From an uncultured Eubacteriales bacterium (GTDB lineage: Bacteria; Bacillota; Clostridia; Oscillospirales; CAG-272): DNA of 10,472 nt. Position 1 is the stretch's first letter; every line of letters starts with the position of its first letter. The notes under the pieces were generated by a model. That model was given only the letters and a program-made list of their open reading frames with translations. It made no database searches and was not told the origin of the DNA. The stretch lies in NCBI GenBank assembly GCA_934402395.1, contig CAKRTQ010000028.1:1-10472 (forward strand). Reading direction: 5' to 3'. Made by a program: the position numbers and the translations under genes. Positions 1 through 5,565 of this stretch are shown here, in pieces.

Positions 1-123
1 CTCGGACACACAAACGCGAGCTTCACGCTTGACACCTATACGCACGTGACGGGTGACATGCAGAAAAACGCCGCCGCAATTGTCGGCGGTATGGTCAAAA
101 AACTGAAATTGGAGGATGAGTAA
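1..123 (+). CDS. Tyrosine recombinase/integrase, C-terminal end only (5' part outside window)
   Basis: The first 41 codons are open to a TAA at 121-123. They encode the last part of a tyrosine recombinase catalytic domain: LGHTN carries the second active-site histidine (H/W position), and DTYTHVT carries the nucleophilic tyrosine (codon 37-39). A short basic/acidic tail follows. This end is typical of phage and integrative-element integrases of Firmicutes. The gene ends exactly one base before the ATG of a second, related integrase, so the two are probably co-transcribed and translationally coupled. Whether the upstream part is intact cannot be seen. It could be the active integrase of the element or a remnant of one. 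Confidence 0.87.
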   Translation, partial: LGHTNASFTLDTYTHVTGDMQKNAAAIVGGMVKKLKLEDE

Positions 124-1569
124 ATGGCAAAGAAAAAGCAAGGCGACGGCAGTGTCTTTCAACGCAAGGACGGGCGGTGGGAAGGCAGAATTGTCGTCGG
201 TTACAAGGAAAACGGCTATGCCAAAACAAGAAATGTGACGGCACACACCAAGACCGAATGTCAGGAAAAGCTGGCGAAACTGCGGGAGGAATGCGGACGG
301 CGGAGCGAGAAAATCAAGCCGGACATGCCGTTCAGCGACTGGATTGACTTCTGGTATCAGAATTATTCCGCACCCAAGCTCCGCCCGACCACACAGGCGT
401 GCTATTCGGGAAGGATTTATACGCACATCATCCCGTCCATCGGCAACATCCCGCTGAACAAGCTGACGCAGAACGACCTGCAACAGTTTTACGCACGGCT
501 CAAAAAGAGCGGACGGAAAAAGCATGTCGATAAATTCGGAGAAGGGCTGTCCGATCGCATGGTGCGCTCCTGCCACACGACCTGCCGCACGGCACTTGAA
601 AAAGCAGTGACCGAAGGGCTGATTCGTATCAATCCCGCCGTCGGGTGCAAGTTGCCACCAAAAAAGGCAAAGGAAATGCAGGTGCTGACTCCGCCGGAAA
701 TCACGCGGTTTCTCATACAGGCAAGAGAGGAGGGATATTACGAGCTATTCCTCCTGGAACTGACCACCGGCATGCGGCGGGGCGAGATCCTCGCGCTGAA
801 ATGGCGGGATCTGAATTTGAAAACAGGTGAGCTTCACATCTCGCGGCAGGTGCTGAAGGTCAACGGAAAGGTGCTGATCTCCACGCCGAAGACAAAATCC
901 TCCAACCGCATGATTCTGCTGCCGCCCGAAATGCTTGAACTGCTGGCAGAATTGAAAACACGAACCGACAGCGAGTGGATTTTCCCGTCCCCGCTTGACC
1001 TTACGCAACCGCGCCACCCCTCGGCGGTCTATCATCGGTTTCAGAAGATACTGGAACGCGCAAACTGCAAGCGGGTGCGCTTTCACGACCTCCGTCATAC
1101 CTTCGCCACCATGGCATTGGAAAACGGCATGGACATTAAAACGCTGTCCGCCATGATAGGTCATGTAAGCGCGGAAACCACGCTTAATATCTATAGCCAT
1201 ATCACAGACACCATGCAACAGCAGGCTGCAGCAAGAATTGACCGCGAGATTGCAGGGGCTGACACGCCCATTCCCGAGCCGAACGCAACGGATGGGATAA
1301 GTGGCAATGAGACAGACGATCAGCCGACAGAGCCGAAATTTGAGCCGTACAAAGGCAAGATACGCAAGCCCGGTACGGGTTGTGTGACGATGATCAACGA
1401 CCACCTCTATGAAGGGCGGTTCTCACCAAGAGTTAACGGAAAACGAATTGCAAAAAATATCTACGCTACCACGCGGGAGGAGTGCGAGGAAAAGCTCAAG
1501 GTGCTGATTGCGGAGATGAAAAAGGAGATTGCGGAAATTAAGGCGGAAAAAGAGAAAATGACAGGGTGA
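124..1569 (+). CDS. Tyrosine recombinase (integrase) with N-terminal arm-binding domain and a similar C-terminal extension
   Basis: This is a complete 481-residue site-specific recombinase that would cut and rejoin DNA at attachment sites. It has an N-terminal AP2-like arm-binding domain at about residues 8-55, a SAM-like core-binding domain at about 68-175 and a catalytic domain at about 185-375. The active-site set is complete: R218 (TGMRRGE), K256 (TPKTKSS), H321 and R324 (HDLRH), H347 (GHVS) and nucleophile Y357. The start is well supported: GGAGG at 111-115 lies 8 nt before the ATG, which follows the TAA of the preceding integrase directly. Residues 376-415 form an acidic, proline-containing linker. 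Residues 416-460 resemble the N-terminal domain again (D-x-x-[WY]-EGR, NG, EC-x-EKL), and a Lys/Glu-rich helix ends the protein. Usual family length is near 380-400, so the tail is extra. The gene converges on the nucleotidyltransferase gene. Confidence 0.95.
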   Translation: MAKKKQGDGSVFQRKDGRWEGRIVVGYKENGYAKTRNVTAHTKTECQEKLAKLREECGRRSEKIKPDMPFSDWIDFWYQNYSAPKLRPTTQACYSGRIYTHIIPSIGNIPLNKLTQNDLQQFYARLKKSGRKKHVDKFGEGLSDRMVRSCHTTCRTALEKAVTEGLIRINPAVGCKLPPKKAKEMQVLTPPEITRFLIQAREEGYYELFLLELTTGMRRGEILALKWRDLNLKTGELHISRQVLKVNGKVLISTPKTKSSNRMILLPPEMLELLAELKTRTDSEWIFPSPLDLTQPRHPSAVYHRFQKILERANCKRVRFHDLRHTFATMALENGMDIKTLSAMIGHVSAETTLNIYSHITDTMQQQAAARIDREIAGADTPIPEPNATDGISGNETDDQPTEPKFEPYKGKIRKPGTGCVTMINDHLYEGRFSPRVNGKRIAKNIYATTREECEEKLKVLIAEMKKEIAEIKAEKEKMTG

Positions 1570-1587
1570 CCGAAAAAGTCACCCTGT
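1561..1587. terminator. Hairpin between convergent integrase and nucleotidyltransferase genes
   Basis: A perfect 10-bp inverted repeat (1561-1570 and 1578-1587) with a 7-nt loop overlaps the integrase stop codon at 1567-1569. Stem composition is mixed (ACAGGGTGAC). The run after it is only weakly T-rich on the plus strand, and C/T-rich on the minus strand. Its position between convergent genes suggests a bidirectional transcription terminator; the weak U tract limits confidence. Confidence 0.6.
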
Positions 1588-1623
1588 CAAAATTTGAGGT
1601 GCTGTAGACAAAGAATACAGTCG

Positions 1624-2277
1624 CTAATTAAAATATTGATTATAAATTTGATTGACAGCTTCAACATAAACAATAAATGACGGATGATCTTTCTCTAACG
1701 GATGAGATAAATATAGATTTTTAAGATAAATATATCGCTCTCTTACATCAAGCCATAAATCATTGATTTTGATTTGTTTTACCTTTTGCGCTATGTTGTG
1801 AGAGCTTGGAACCTCATTCCAAACATACTGGTCATTACCGTATTCCCAGACATTTTTATTATGAATCAACCTGCACAGTGTTCCATCAGAATTTTTGGCG
1901 ACAATTGCAACATCAAAACTAAATTCAACTGCAGGTTCATCTTTGAAATGTAACAGAGCTGTCAAGCATGAAGTTGAATCTTGTGATTCGGAAAAGCAAG
2001 TCAATCCTTCGGCTTTATCAAGCAAAATACGAACGGTATTTTTTAAATGACGCAGATCATTCCAATATTCGTCCGGAGCTTTAATTATTTCAAGGTTGTA
2101 GTCAAGGTCAAACGGTCCATTGCCGTTTCGTGTAACCATATTTCTTGCTCCACTGCCAACAAGAGTAAATTGGGCGTTAATGCTTTTTTCTTTAAGTAAG
2201 GCACATGTCTTTTTTAAGACATGTGAACAGTCAGAGCGATACCTTTTGCATTCTGACTCATCGACAATTCTGTACAT
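1624..2277 (-). CDS. Lone nucleotidyltransferase-fold protein (Pol-beta-like), function unknown
   Basis: The 217-residue protein has hallmarks of the Pol-beta nucleotidyltransferase fold. A GSG motif lies at residues 41-43, then FDLDY with D57 and D59, then a third acidic position in a beta-strand context (EFSFDVAIV; D122, possibly E118). Together these would bind metal and a nucleoside triphosphate. The substrate cannot be told: OAS/CD-NTase-like signalling enzymes, tRNA-modifying toxins of the MenT type and antibiotic nucleotidyltransferases share this core. The start is the ATG at 2277, with GGAG at 2287-2290 placed 9 nt upstream. A longer frame from 2310 lacks a ribosome site. The gene is AT-rich compared with the flanking chromosome, has its own strong promoter, and lies between the integrase and tRNA-Pro, so it looks like accessory cargo. 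No adjacent effector or antitoxin gene is visible in this window. Confidence 0.8.
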   Translation of the reverse strand: MYRIVDESECKRYRSDCSHVLKKTCALLKEKSINAQFTLVGSGARNMVTRNGNGPFDLDYNLEIIKAPDEYWNDLRHLKNTVRILLDKAEGLTCFSESQDSTSCLTALLHFKDEPAVEFSFDVAIVAKNSDGTLCRLIHNKNVWEYGNDQYVWNEVPSSHNIAQKVKQIKINDLWLDVRERYIYLKNLYLSHPLEKDHPSFIVYVEAVNQIYNQYFN

Positions 2278-2336
2278 TTTATATTTCTCCTTTTCGCCCA
2301 TGCCACCCATTCAACACTTTAGTGATAAATCATTAA

Positions 2337-2364
2337 ATTATATCAGAAAATTTTTATTTGTCAA
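2337..2364 (-). promoter_or_regulatory. Sigma-A promoter of the nucleotidyltransferase gene
   Basis: On the minus strand, TTGACA (2364-2359) and TATAAT (2342-2337) are separated by 16 bp. TG stands one base before the -10, giving an extended -10 element. Both hexamers match consensus exactly. Transcription would start near 2330, leaving a leader of about 53 nt before the ATG at 2277. Confidence 0.8.
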
Positions 2365-2381
2365 TACTCATTCTGAAAAAA

Positions 2382-2416
2382 TAAGCGATTGCAGTAAAAA
2401 ATACTGAAATCGCTTA
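2382..2416 (-). terminator. Intrinsic terminator of tRNA-Pro
   Basis: The arms 2382-2396 and 2402-2416 pair over 14 bp with one mismatch (G2391 against A2407) around a 5-nt loop. On the minus strand a run of six T (2381-2376) follows directly. It begins 5 nt past the CCA end of the tRNA, so it terminates a single-gene tRNA transcript. The promoter of the nucleotidyltransferase gene starts just beyond it. Confidence 0.85.
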
Positions 2417-2421
2417 AAAAT

Positions 2422-2497
2422 TGGTCGGAGTGGCGAGGCTCAAACTCGCGGCCTCCGCATCCCAAATGCGGCGCGCTATCAACTGCGCTACACCCCG
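2422..2497 (-). tRNA. tRNA-Pro, anticodon UGG, CCA encoded
   Basis: The 76-nt minus-strand sequence folds as a full cloverleaf. The acceptor stem CGGGGTG/CACTCCG has one G-T pair, the D stem is GCGC/GCGC, and the anticodon stem CCGCA/TGCGG encloses loop TTTGGGA (anticodon TGG). The T stem is GCGAG/CTCGC, the discriminator is A73 and CCA is encoded. Two tertiary positions are unusual: the D loop AGTTGATA has A at position 19 and the T loop TTTGAGC has T at position 56, a matched replacement of the near-universal G19-C56 pair. It has its own terminator and a probable promoter, so it appears functional. It sits beside integrase genes at what looks like an element boundary and may be element-borne. 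Confidence 0.93.
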
Positions 2498-2503
2498 ATA
2501 GTT

Positions 2504-2531
2504 ATTAAATTGTGGTCGTGTAAGTGGTCAA
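2504..2531 (-). promoter_or_regulatory. Probable promoter of tRNA-Pro
   Basis: On the minus strand, TTGACC (2531-2526) and TTTAAT (2509-2504) are separated by 16 bp. The predicted start lies at or just before the tRNA 5' end at 2497. The -35 lies inside one of three GTGGTC repeats, so a protein bound to the repeats could affect tRNA transcription. Confidence 0.5.
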
Positions 2532-2541
2532 ATCTGTGGTC
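2512..2541. repeat. Three GTGGTC direct repeats at exact 12-bp period (candidate integrase arm sites)
   Basis: GTGGTC occurs at 2512-2517, 2524-2529 and 2536-2541; the last two extend to GTGGTCAAA. The spacing is exactly 12 bp each time. Short direct repeats near an attachment site are the usual form of arm-type sites bound by the N-terminal domain of tyrosine recombinases. Two integrase genes are nearby, so this role is a reasonable inference. The repeats overlap the tRNA-Pro promoter. Confidence 0.65.
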
Positions 2542-2614
2542 AAAAGTTTTTTGCCGAAACACACGGTGGCGGAAAAGCGAGGAAATGCGAGAAAAACGGA
2601 GATTTTGCGAGCTT

Positions 2615-2683
2615 TCGGAGGTCGGCTCATGAGGCGGTCACACGCTCCCAAACTTCGCGCGCTACCAGCTGCGCCACACCCCG
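2615..2683 (-). pseudogene. Decayed tRNA-Pro (5' half canonical, 3' half non-folding)
   Basis: Read on the minus strand from 2683, the sequence is a canonical tRNA-Pro 5' half. It has acceptor CGGGGTG, D arm GCGC-AGCTGGTA-GCGC with normal G18 G19, and anticodon 5' stem CGAAG with loop TTTGGGA. After the anticodon loop the match breaks: the 3' anticodon strand reads GCGTG instead of CTTCG, and no proper T arm forms. A degraded 3' end (GAGCC, then CTCCGA) can still be recognised, giving about 69 nt instead of 73. The break at the anticodon loop suggests a recombination joint in a former host tRNA-Pro, although simple decay of a tandem copy is possible. Confidence 0.7.
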
Positions 2684-2759
2684 GAATTATGTTCCCGCCG
2701 ATGCCGAGATCTGTGCGAAGCGTATCACGGCATCAACGAAAACAAATTATATTTTTCAG

Positions 2760-3398
2760 TTATTCAAGCTTAAGGCTTTCGCAATTCAGAAAATCATGTG
2801 CACCGATAAGCGAGTCGGTCGGCACTATGTGTTCAGCTCCGCATTTGCGGCAGAAAACACGTACCCCGGCATCGGTCACCTCGGCATCGTAATCCCCTTC
2901 CCCATCCGGGCATCGGCAAAAAATCTTTCCCTCTGCCTCAAGGTCATGGATCACAAACATGATTATTTCAAAAACCTGCGGATCCGGCAATACTTCATCA
3001 TCCCCGTCAAATGCGGAAAAATCACTGATGCCGTTCTGCTCAAGCATATCAAGCAGCTCGAGCTCACTGCGGGCAACTTCTGCCTTTACGTGATTGCTGT
3101 CCCCCATGAAACAGATGTTTATATCCGAATAAGGACACGGGAGCACGAACAGGTCGCGTCCGTAAAAAATCTGTTTATTGACGGTAAACACGTGCGGCTT
3201 GCGGCAGAAAATGCACGGGACTGTCAGTCTGATCTTATCGTCATTCTGAATAACGACGTCCATTTCGCTTTTTCCGCAATCGCACTTGAGCTTTATGCGG
3301 TTAGCCGAGAGTGCGAATATATCGACCACGCTCAGCACGCCGGCACCGCACTCCGGGCACCGGTAGGCGACCGTTGTTTTTTTAGGTTCAAGAATCAT
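2760..3398 (-). CDS. Multi-cysteine zinc-ribbon-like protein of unknown function
   Basis: The 212-residue protein has no signal peptide or membrane segment. Paired cysteines recur through its length: C14/C17 (CPEC), C39/C41 (CDC), C62/C65 (CIFC), C88 and C96, C161/C163 (CRC) and C183/C186 (CRKC). The pattern suggests three zinc-ribbon-like units. The middle part (about 105-155) is acidic and probably helical. I recognise no enzymatic motif and give no function. The ATG at 3398 is preferred to the in-frame GTG at 3407, because AAAGGTG (3413-3407) lies 8 nt before the ATG but would overlap the GTG. The gene follows the PrsA-like foldase gene in the same direction after 105 nt and may be co-transcribed with it. 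It is the last core gene before the tRNA-Pro remnant. Confidence 0.8.
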   Translation of the reverse strand: MILEPKKTTVAYRCPECGAGVLSVVDIFALSANRIKLKCDCGKSEMDVVIQNDDKIRLTVPCIFCRKPHVFTVNKQIFYGRDLFVLPCPYSDINICFMGDSNHVKAEVARSELELLDMLEQNGISDFSAFDGDDEVLPDPQVFEIIMFVIHDLEAEGKIFCRCPDGEGDYDAEVTDAGVRVFCRKCGAEHIVPTDSLIGAHDFLNCESLKLE

Positions 3399-3431
3399 TA
3401 TAACCACACCTTTCAGGGCATATTGAGCCTT

Positions 3432-3503
3432 TTACAGTATATGCCCGGCACCGTGGCCCTTGCAACCGTTGCAGGTCGCCCTTCCGGCTTTCTCCGGAAC
3501 ATA
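3432..3503 (-). other. In-frame extension after the foldase stop codon encoding a CxxCxGxG motif
   Basis: Directly after the TGA of the PrsA-like gene (3506-3504), the same frame stays open for 23 codons to a TAA at 3434-3432. It encodes a peptide with TCNGCKGHGAG, one unit of the DnaJ-type CxxCxGxG zinc motif. No start codon with a ribosome site precedes it. It may be a stop-codon readthrough tail, a degenerate former domain, or chance. Confidence 0.3.
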
Positions 3504-5321
3504 TCAGCCGAGGCTGTTGATGGCAGTGCTATTGAAGGACACGCCTGCCGATTCCTTGGCTGTTTCATACCATGCGCTGTACTTTTCGTCGCAAATGCCG
3601 TTCTCGGCAGTCAGCTTCCATGTTATTTCGCCGTCGCCGATAAAATACATGATGTGCGCACCGTAGGTAGTTTCAACGATATCGACCTCACCGGCTTTTC
3701 TCGCAGGATCGAAGATCCACGCATCGAATTCCTCTACCATATAATCTTTTGTAACGTTATCGTAGAAGACCTCGCTGTCCTCGGTATACTCTTTGGCAAG
3801 TGCTTCAAATGCTTCTTTGGTCTGCTCGCCGCTCTTGTATTTTGCAAGGATCTCCTCGGCTTTTTCTCTTGCCTTTGCCTTGTCGTTGTCATACGAAGTG
3901 GTCTTGAAGAGAATATGACCGACATTCTTGGTCACGATCTCGTCAAGATGAGCGGTTTTTTCAACATAATATGCTGTGTAGGTGGACTTCTTTTCGCCCT
4001 CGTCGGCGATCACGGTCTTATCGTCTGCCTTACGGTCATCGGCAAAGAGCCACTTGTCAAGATCCTTCGCATCATCGGCTTTGGGATCGACATATGTCGC
4101 ATCGTAAGCTTTGTTGACGGCATCATACGCCTTCTGCACGTTTGTGAGCAGAGAATCTGAAACGGTATCAAGAACCTTTGCGTAGGTCGCGGCGTATGCG
4201 CTGTCGTCTGCATACTTCTTGAGAACTTCGGTGCCGCCCTTTACCCTGTCAGCGACCGCCTTGATGATGTTCGCCTTATCGGCATCACGGTCCGCATCCT
4301 TGGGCTGATCAGCGTCCTCGATATTCTTCTTGTTGCTGTCGTAGAGTTTGTCGAACGTCTCATCGGCATATGTGCCGAGGATGTATTCCACCGCCTTGGC
4401 AATGAAAGCGTCCTTATCGGCAGCGGCTGCCATTTCATCGGCGAGCTTCTTTGCATTTGCTTTGGCGGTCTCGTACGCTGCCTTCTCTTCATCGGTAGCC
4501 TCGGCACCGGCAACATTAAGTTCGGCGGTAAAGGTGTAGGAGATTATATCGGCTGTGAGCATCTTGGAGGGATTGTCCTTTACGTACTTGTCGATCTCCT
4601 CGTCGGTAATGCCGTCCTTGGTGCGTTCGAGATAAGCAGTGCGGAATTTGTTGGCAAGAGCCTGAAGCTCCATTGCATGACGGATGTTGGCATCGGTAAC
4701 GCCGTTACCGTATTCCTGCGTGAAAATATAGCTGGCAGTGTATCCGGAGTGTCCGCTTGCGGCGTAAAGCTTTGCGTATTCCTCACACGCCTTGTTGATA
4801 TCCTTGACGCTCTGCTTGATGGTTTCAAGCTCGCTGTCATCAAGCTTCATGCCCTCGGCTCTTGCTGCCTCGCAAAGAACCAGCATGCTCTCCACCTGTG
4901 TCTTTGTCTGATCGGCAAAATAATCAAACCACGTTGTTTTTCCGGTCTCGTCAAGCTTGCAGAGAGTGGATTTGAGCGTTGAAAGAGATGTGTCGCCCGA
5001 CAGTCCGAGACTTGAAAGATAAGTCGAACCGCCGTAGGATGAAAGTGTGCTGATATATGTGTTTTTGTTGACGTTCAGGAAATAAGTCATCTCGCCGCCG
5101 CTGACCTTATAATGATCCGATTTTGCGGCAGTTCTTATACGGGGAAGCAGAGATGTGGCACCCCAAAGCAGCAGGCACGCCACGAGAAGCACCGCGCAGC
5201 AGATAACACCTATGCGCGTGTACAATGCCGACTTGTCGGCATTGTTCTTTTTGCTGAATTTTGAGGGGTCTGCTATGACCTCACCTGCTCTTGAATTTCT
5301 TGATCTGGTACCTTTTCCCAT
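3504..5321 (-). CDS. Membrane-anchored parvulin-type peptidyl-prolyl isomerase (PrsA/SurA-like foldase)
   Basis: The 605-residue protein would assist folding of exported proteins on the outer face of the membrane. A basic, Ser/Lys-rich cytoplasmic tail (1-34) precedes one transmembrane helix at about 35-59, with no lipobox, so it is anchored as a single-pass protein rather than as a lipoprotein like Bacillus PrsA. Residues 70-265 resemble the helical chaperone part of SurA/PrsA. The parvulin domain is about 466-562: it starts NVGHILFK and ends TYGAHIMYFIGDG, with both conserved histidines. The glycine-rich GGDLGW-like segment is not visible and is replaced by residues near 518-537. Between about 275 and 460 is an Ala/Asp/Lys-rich insertion. 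The start at 5321 has AGG 8 nt upstream. The gene lies between RNase J and the zinc-ribbon gene on the same strand. Catalytic activity is uncertain; the family call is fairly sure. Confidence 0.85.
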   Translation of the reverse strand: MGKGTRSRNSRAGEVIADPSKFSKKNNADKSALYTRIGVICCAVLLVACLLLWGATSLLPRIRTAAKSDHYKVSGGEMTYFLNVNKNTYISTLSSYGGSTYLSSLGLSGDTSLSTLKSTLCKLDETGKTTWFDYFADQTKTQVESMLVLCEAARAEGMKLDDSELETIKQSVKDINKACEEYAKLYAASGHSGYTASYIFTQEYGNGVTDANIRHAMELQALANKFRTAYLERTKDGITDEEIDKYVKDNPSKMLTADIISYTFTAELNVAGAEATDEEKAAYETAKANAKKLADEMAAAADKDAFIAKAVEYILGTYADETFDKLYDSNKKNIEDADQPKDADRDADKANIIKAVADRVKGGTEVLKKYADDSAYAATYAKVLDTVSDSLLTNVQKAYDAVNKAYDATYVDPKADDAKDLDKWLFADDRKADDKTVIADEGEKKSTYTAYYVEKTAHLDEIVTKNVGHILFKTTSYDNDKAKAREKAEEILAKYKSGEQTKEAFEALAKEYTEDSEVFYDNVTKDYMVEEFDAWIFDPARKAGEVDIVETTYGAHIMYFIGDGEITWKLTAENGICDEKYSAWYETAKESAGVSFNSTAINSLG

Positions 5322-5479
5322 TATATGTACCTTGTCCTTTCCGACGCGTGCATAATGTTCCGGGATCCTTCCCGCGCGTCACATCTTTGTTTTTATTTTT
5401 TGGGGAATAAATTCGGGGTCGCCGCCTTGTATTGACCTTTTTTTGCTTCCGCGCGCGGCCCCAAAAACAGACATAGATT

Positions 5480-5518
5480 ATTATAACTTATTATACTGTT
5501 TGTCATGTGAACATTAAT
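5480..5518 (-). promoter_or_regulatory. Candidate promoter zone of the PrsA-like gene
   Basis: The 244-nt gap upstream of the foldase gene contains two exact TATAAT hexamers on the minus strand (5485-5480 and 5495-5490). The outer one has a weak -35 (TTAATG, 5517-5512) at 16 bp. Use of either would give a leader of about 150-160 nt that contains a perfect 10-bp palindrome (CCGCGCGCGG). I recognise no riboswitch in this leader. Confidence 0.4.
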
Positions 5519-5544
5519 TGAACTTATAATAAATTCTGTTCACA
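5506..5544. repeat. Inverted repeat TGTGAACA...TGTTCACA upstream of the foldase promoter
   Basis: Two perfect 8-bp arms (5506-5513 and 5537-5544) are separated by 23 AT-rich bases and flank the -35 region of the candidate promoter. The half-site form (TGTGAAC) and placement would suit a regulator operator. The spacing is about three helical turns centre to centre. No regulator is identified. Confidence 0.4.
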
Positions 5545-5565
5545 CGATACACAATTGACCGCTTA

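Noticed and set aside
745..1404. 219-codon open frame on the minus strand inside the integrase gene
   Set aside because: The integrase on the plus strand has all catalytic residues; the antisense frame is a codon-bias shadow.
2524..2892. Open frame on the plus strand across the tRNA remnant and the end of the zinc-ribbon gene
   Set aside because: It runs through the tRNA-Pro remnant and antisense to a gene with conserved cysteine pairs; it has no ribosome site and looks arbitrary in composition.
2796..4160. 454-codon open frame on the plus strand
   Set aside because: It is antisense to the zinc-ribbon protein and the C-terminal half of the PrsA-like foldase, both of which have recognisable motifs and ribosome sites; the translated product has no family features.
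5430..5460. GC palindrome CCGCGCGCGG with nearby T run as a terminator in the foldase leader
   Set aside because: The T run lies on the wrong side for the minus-strand transcript (an A-rich run follows the stem there), and no plus-strand gene needs termination.
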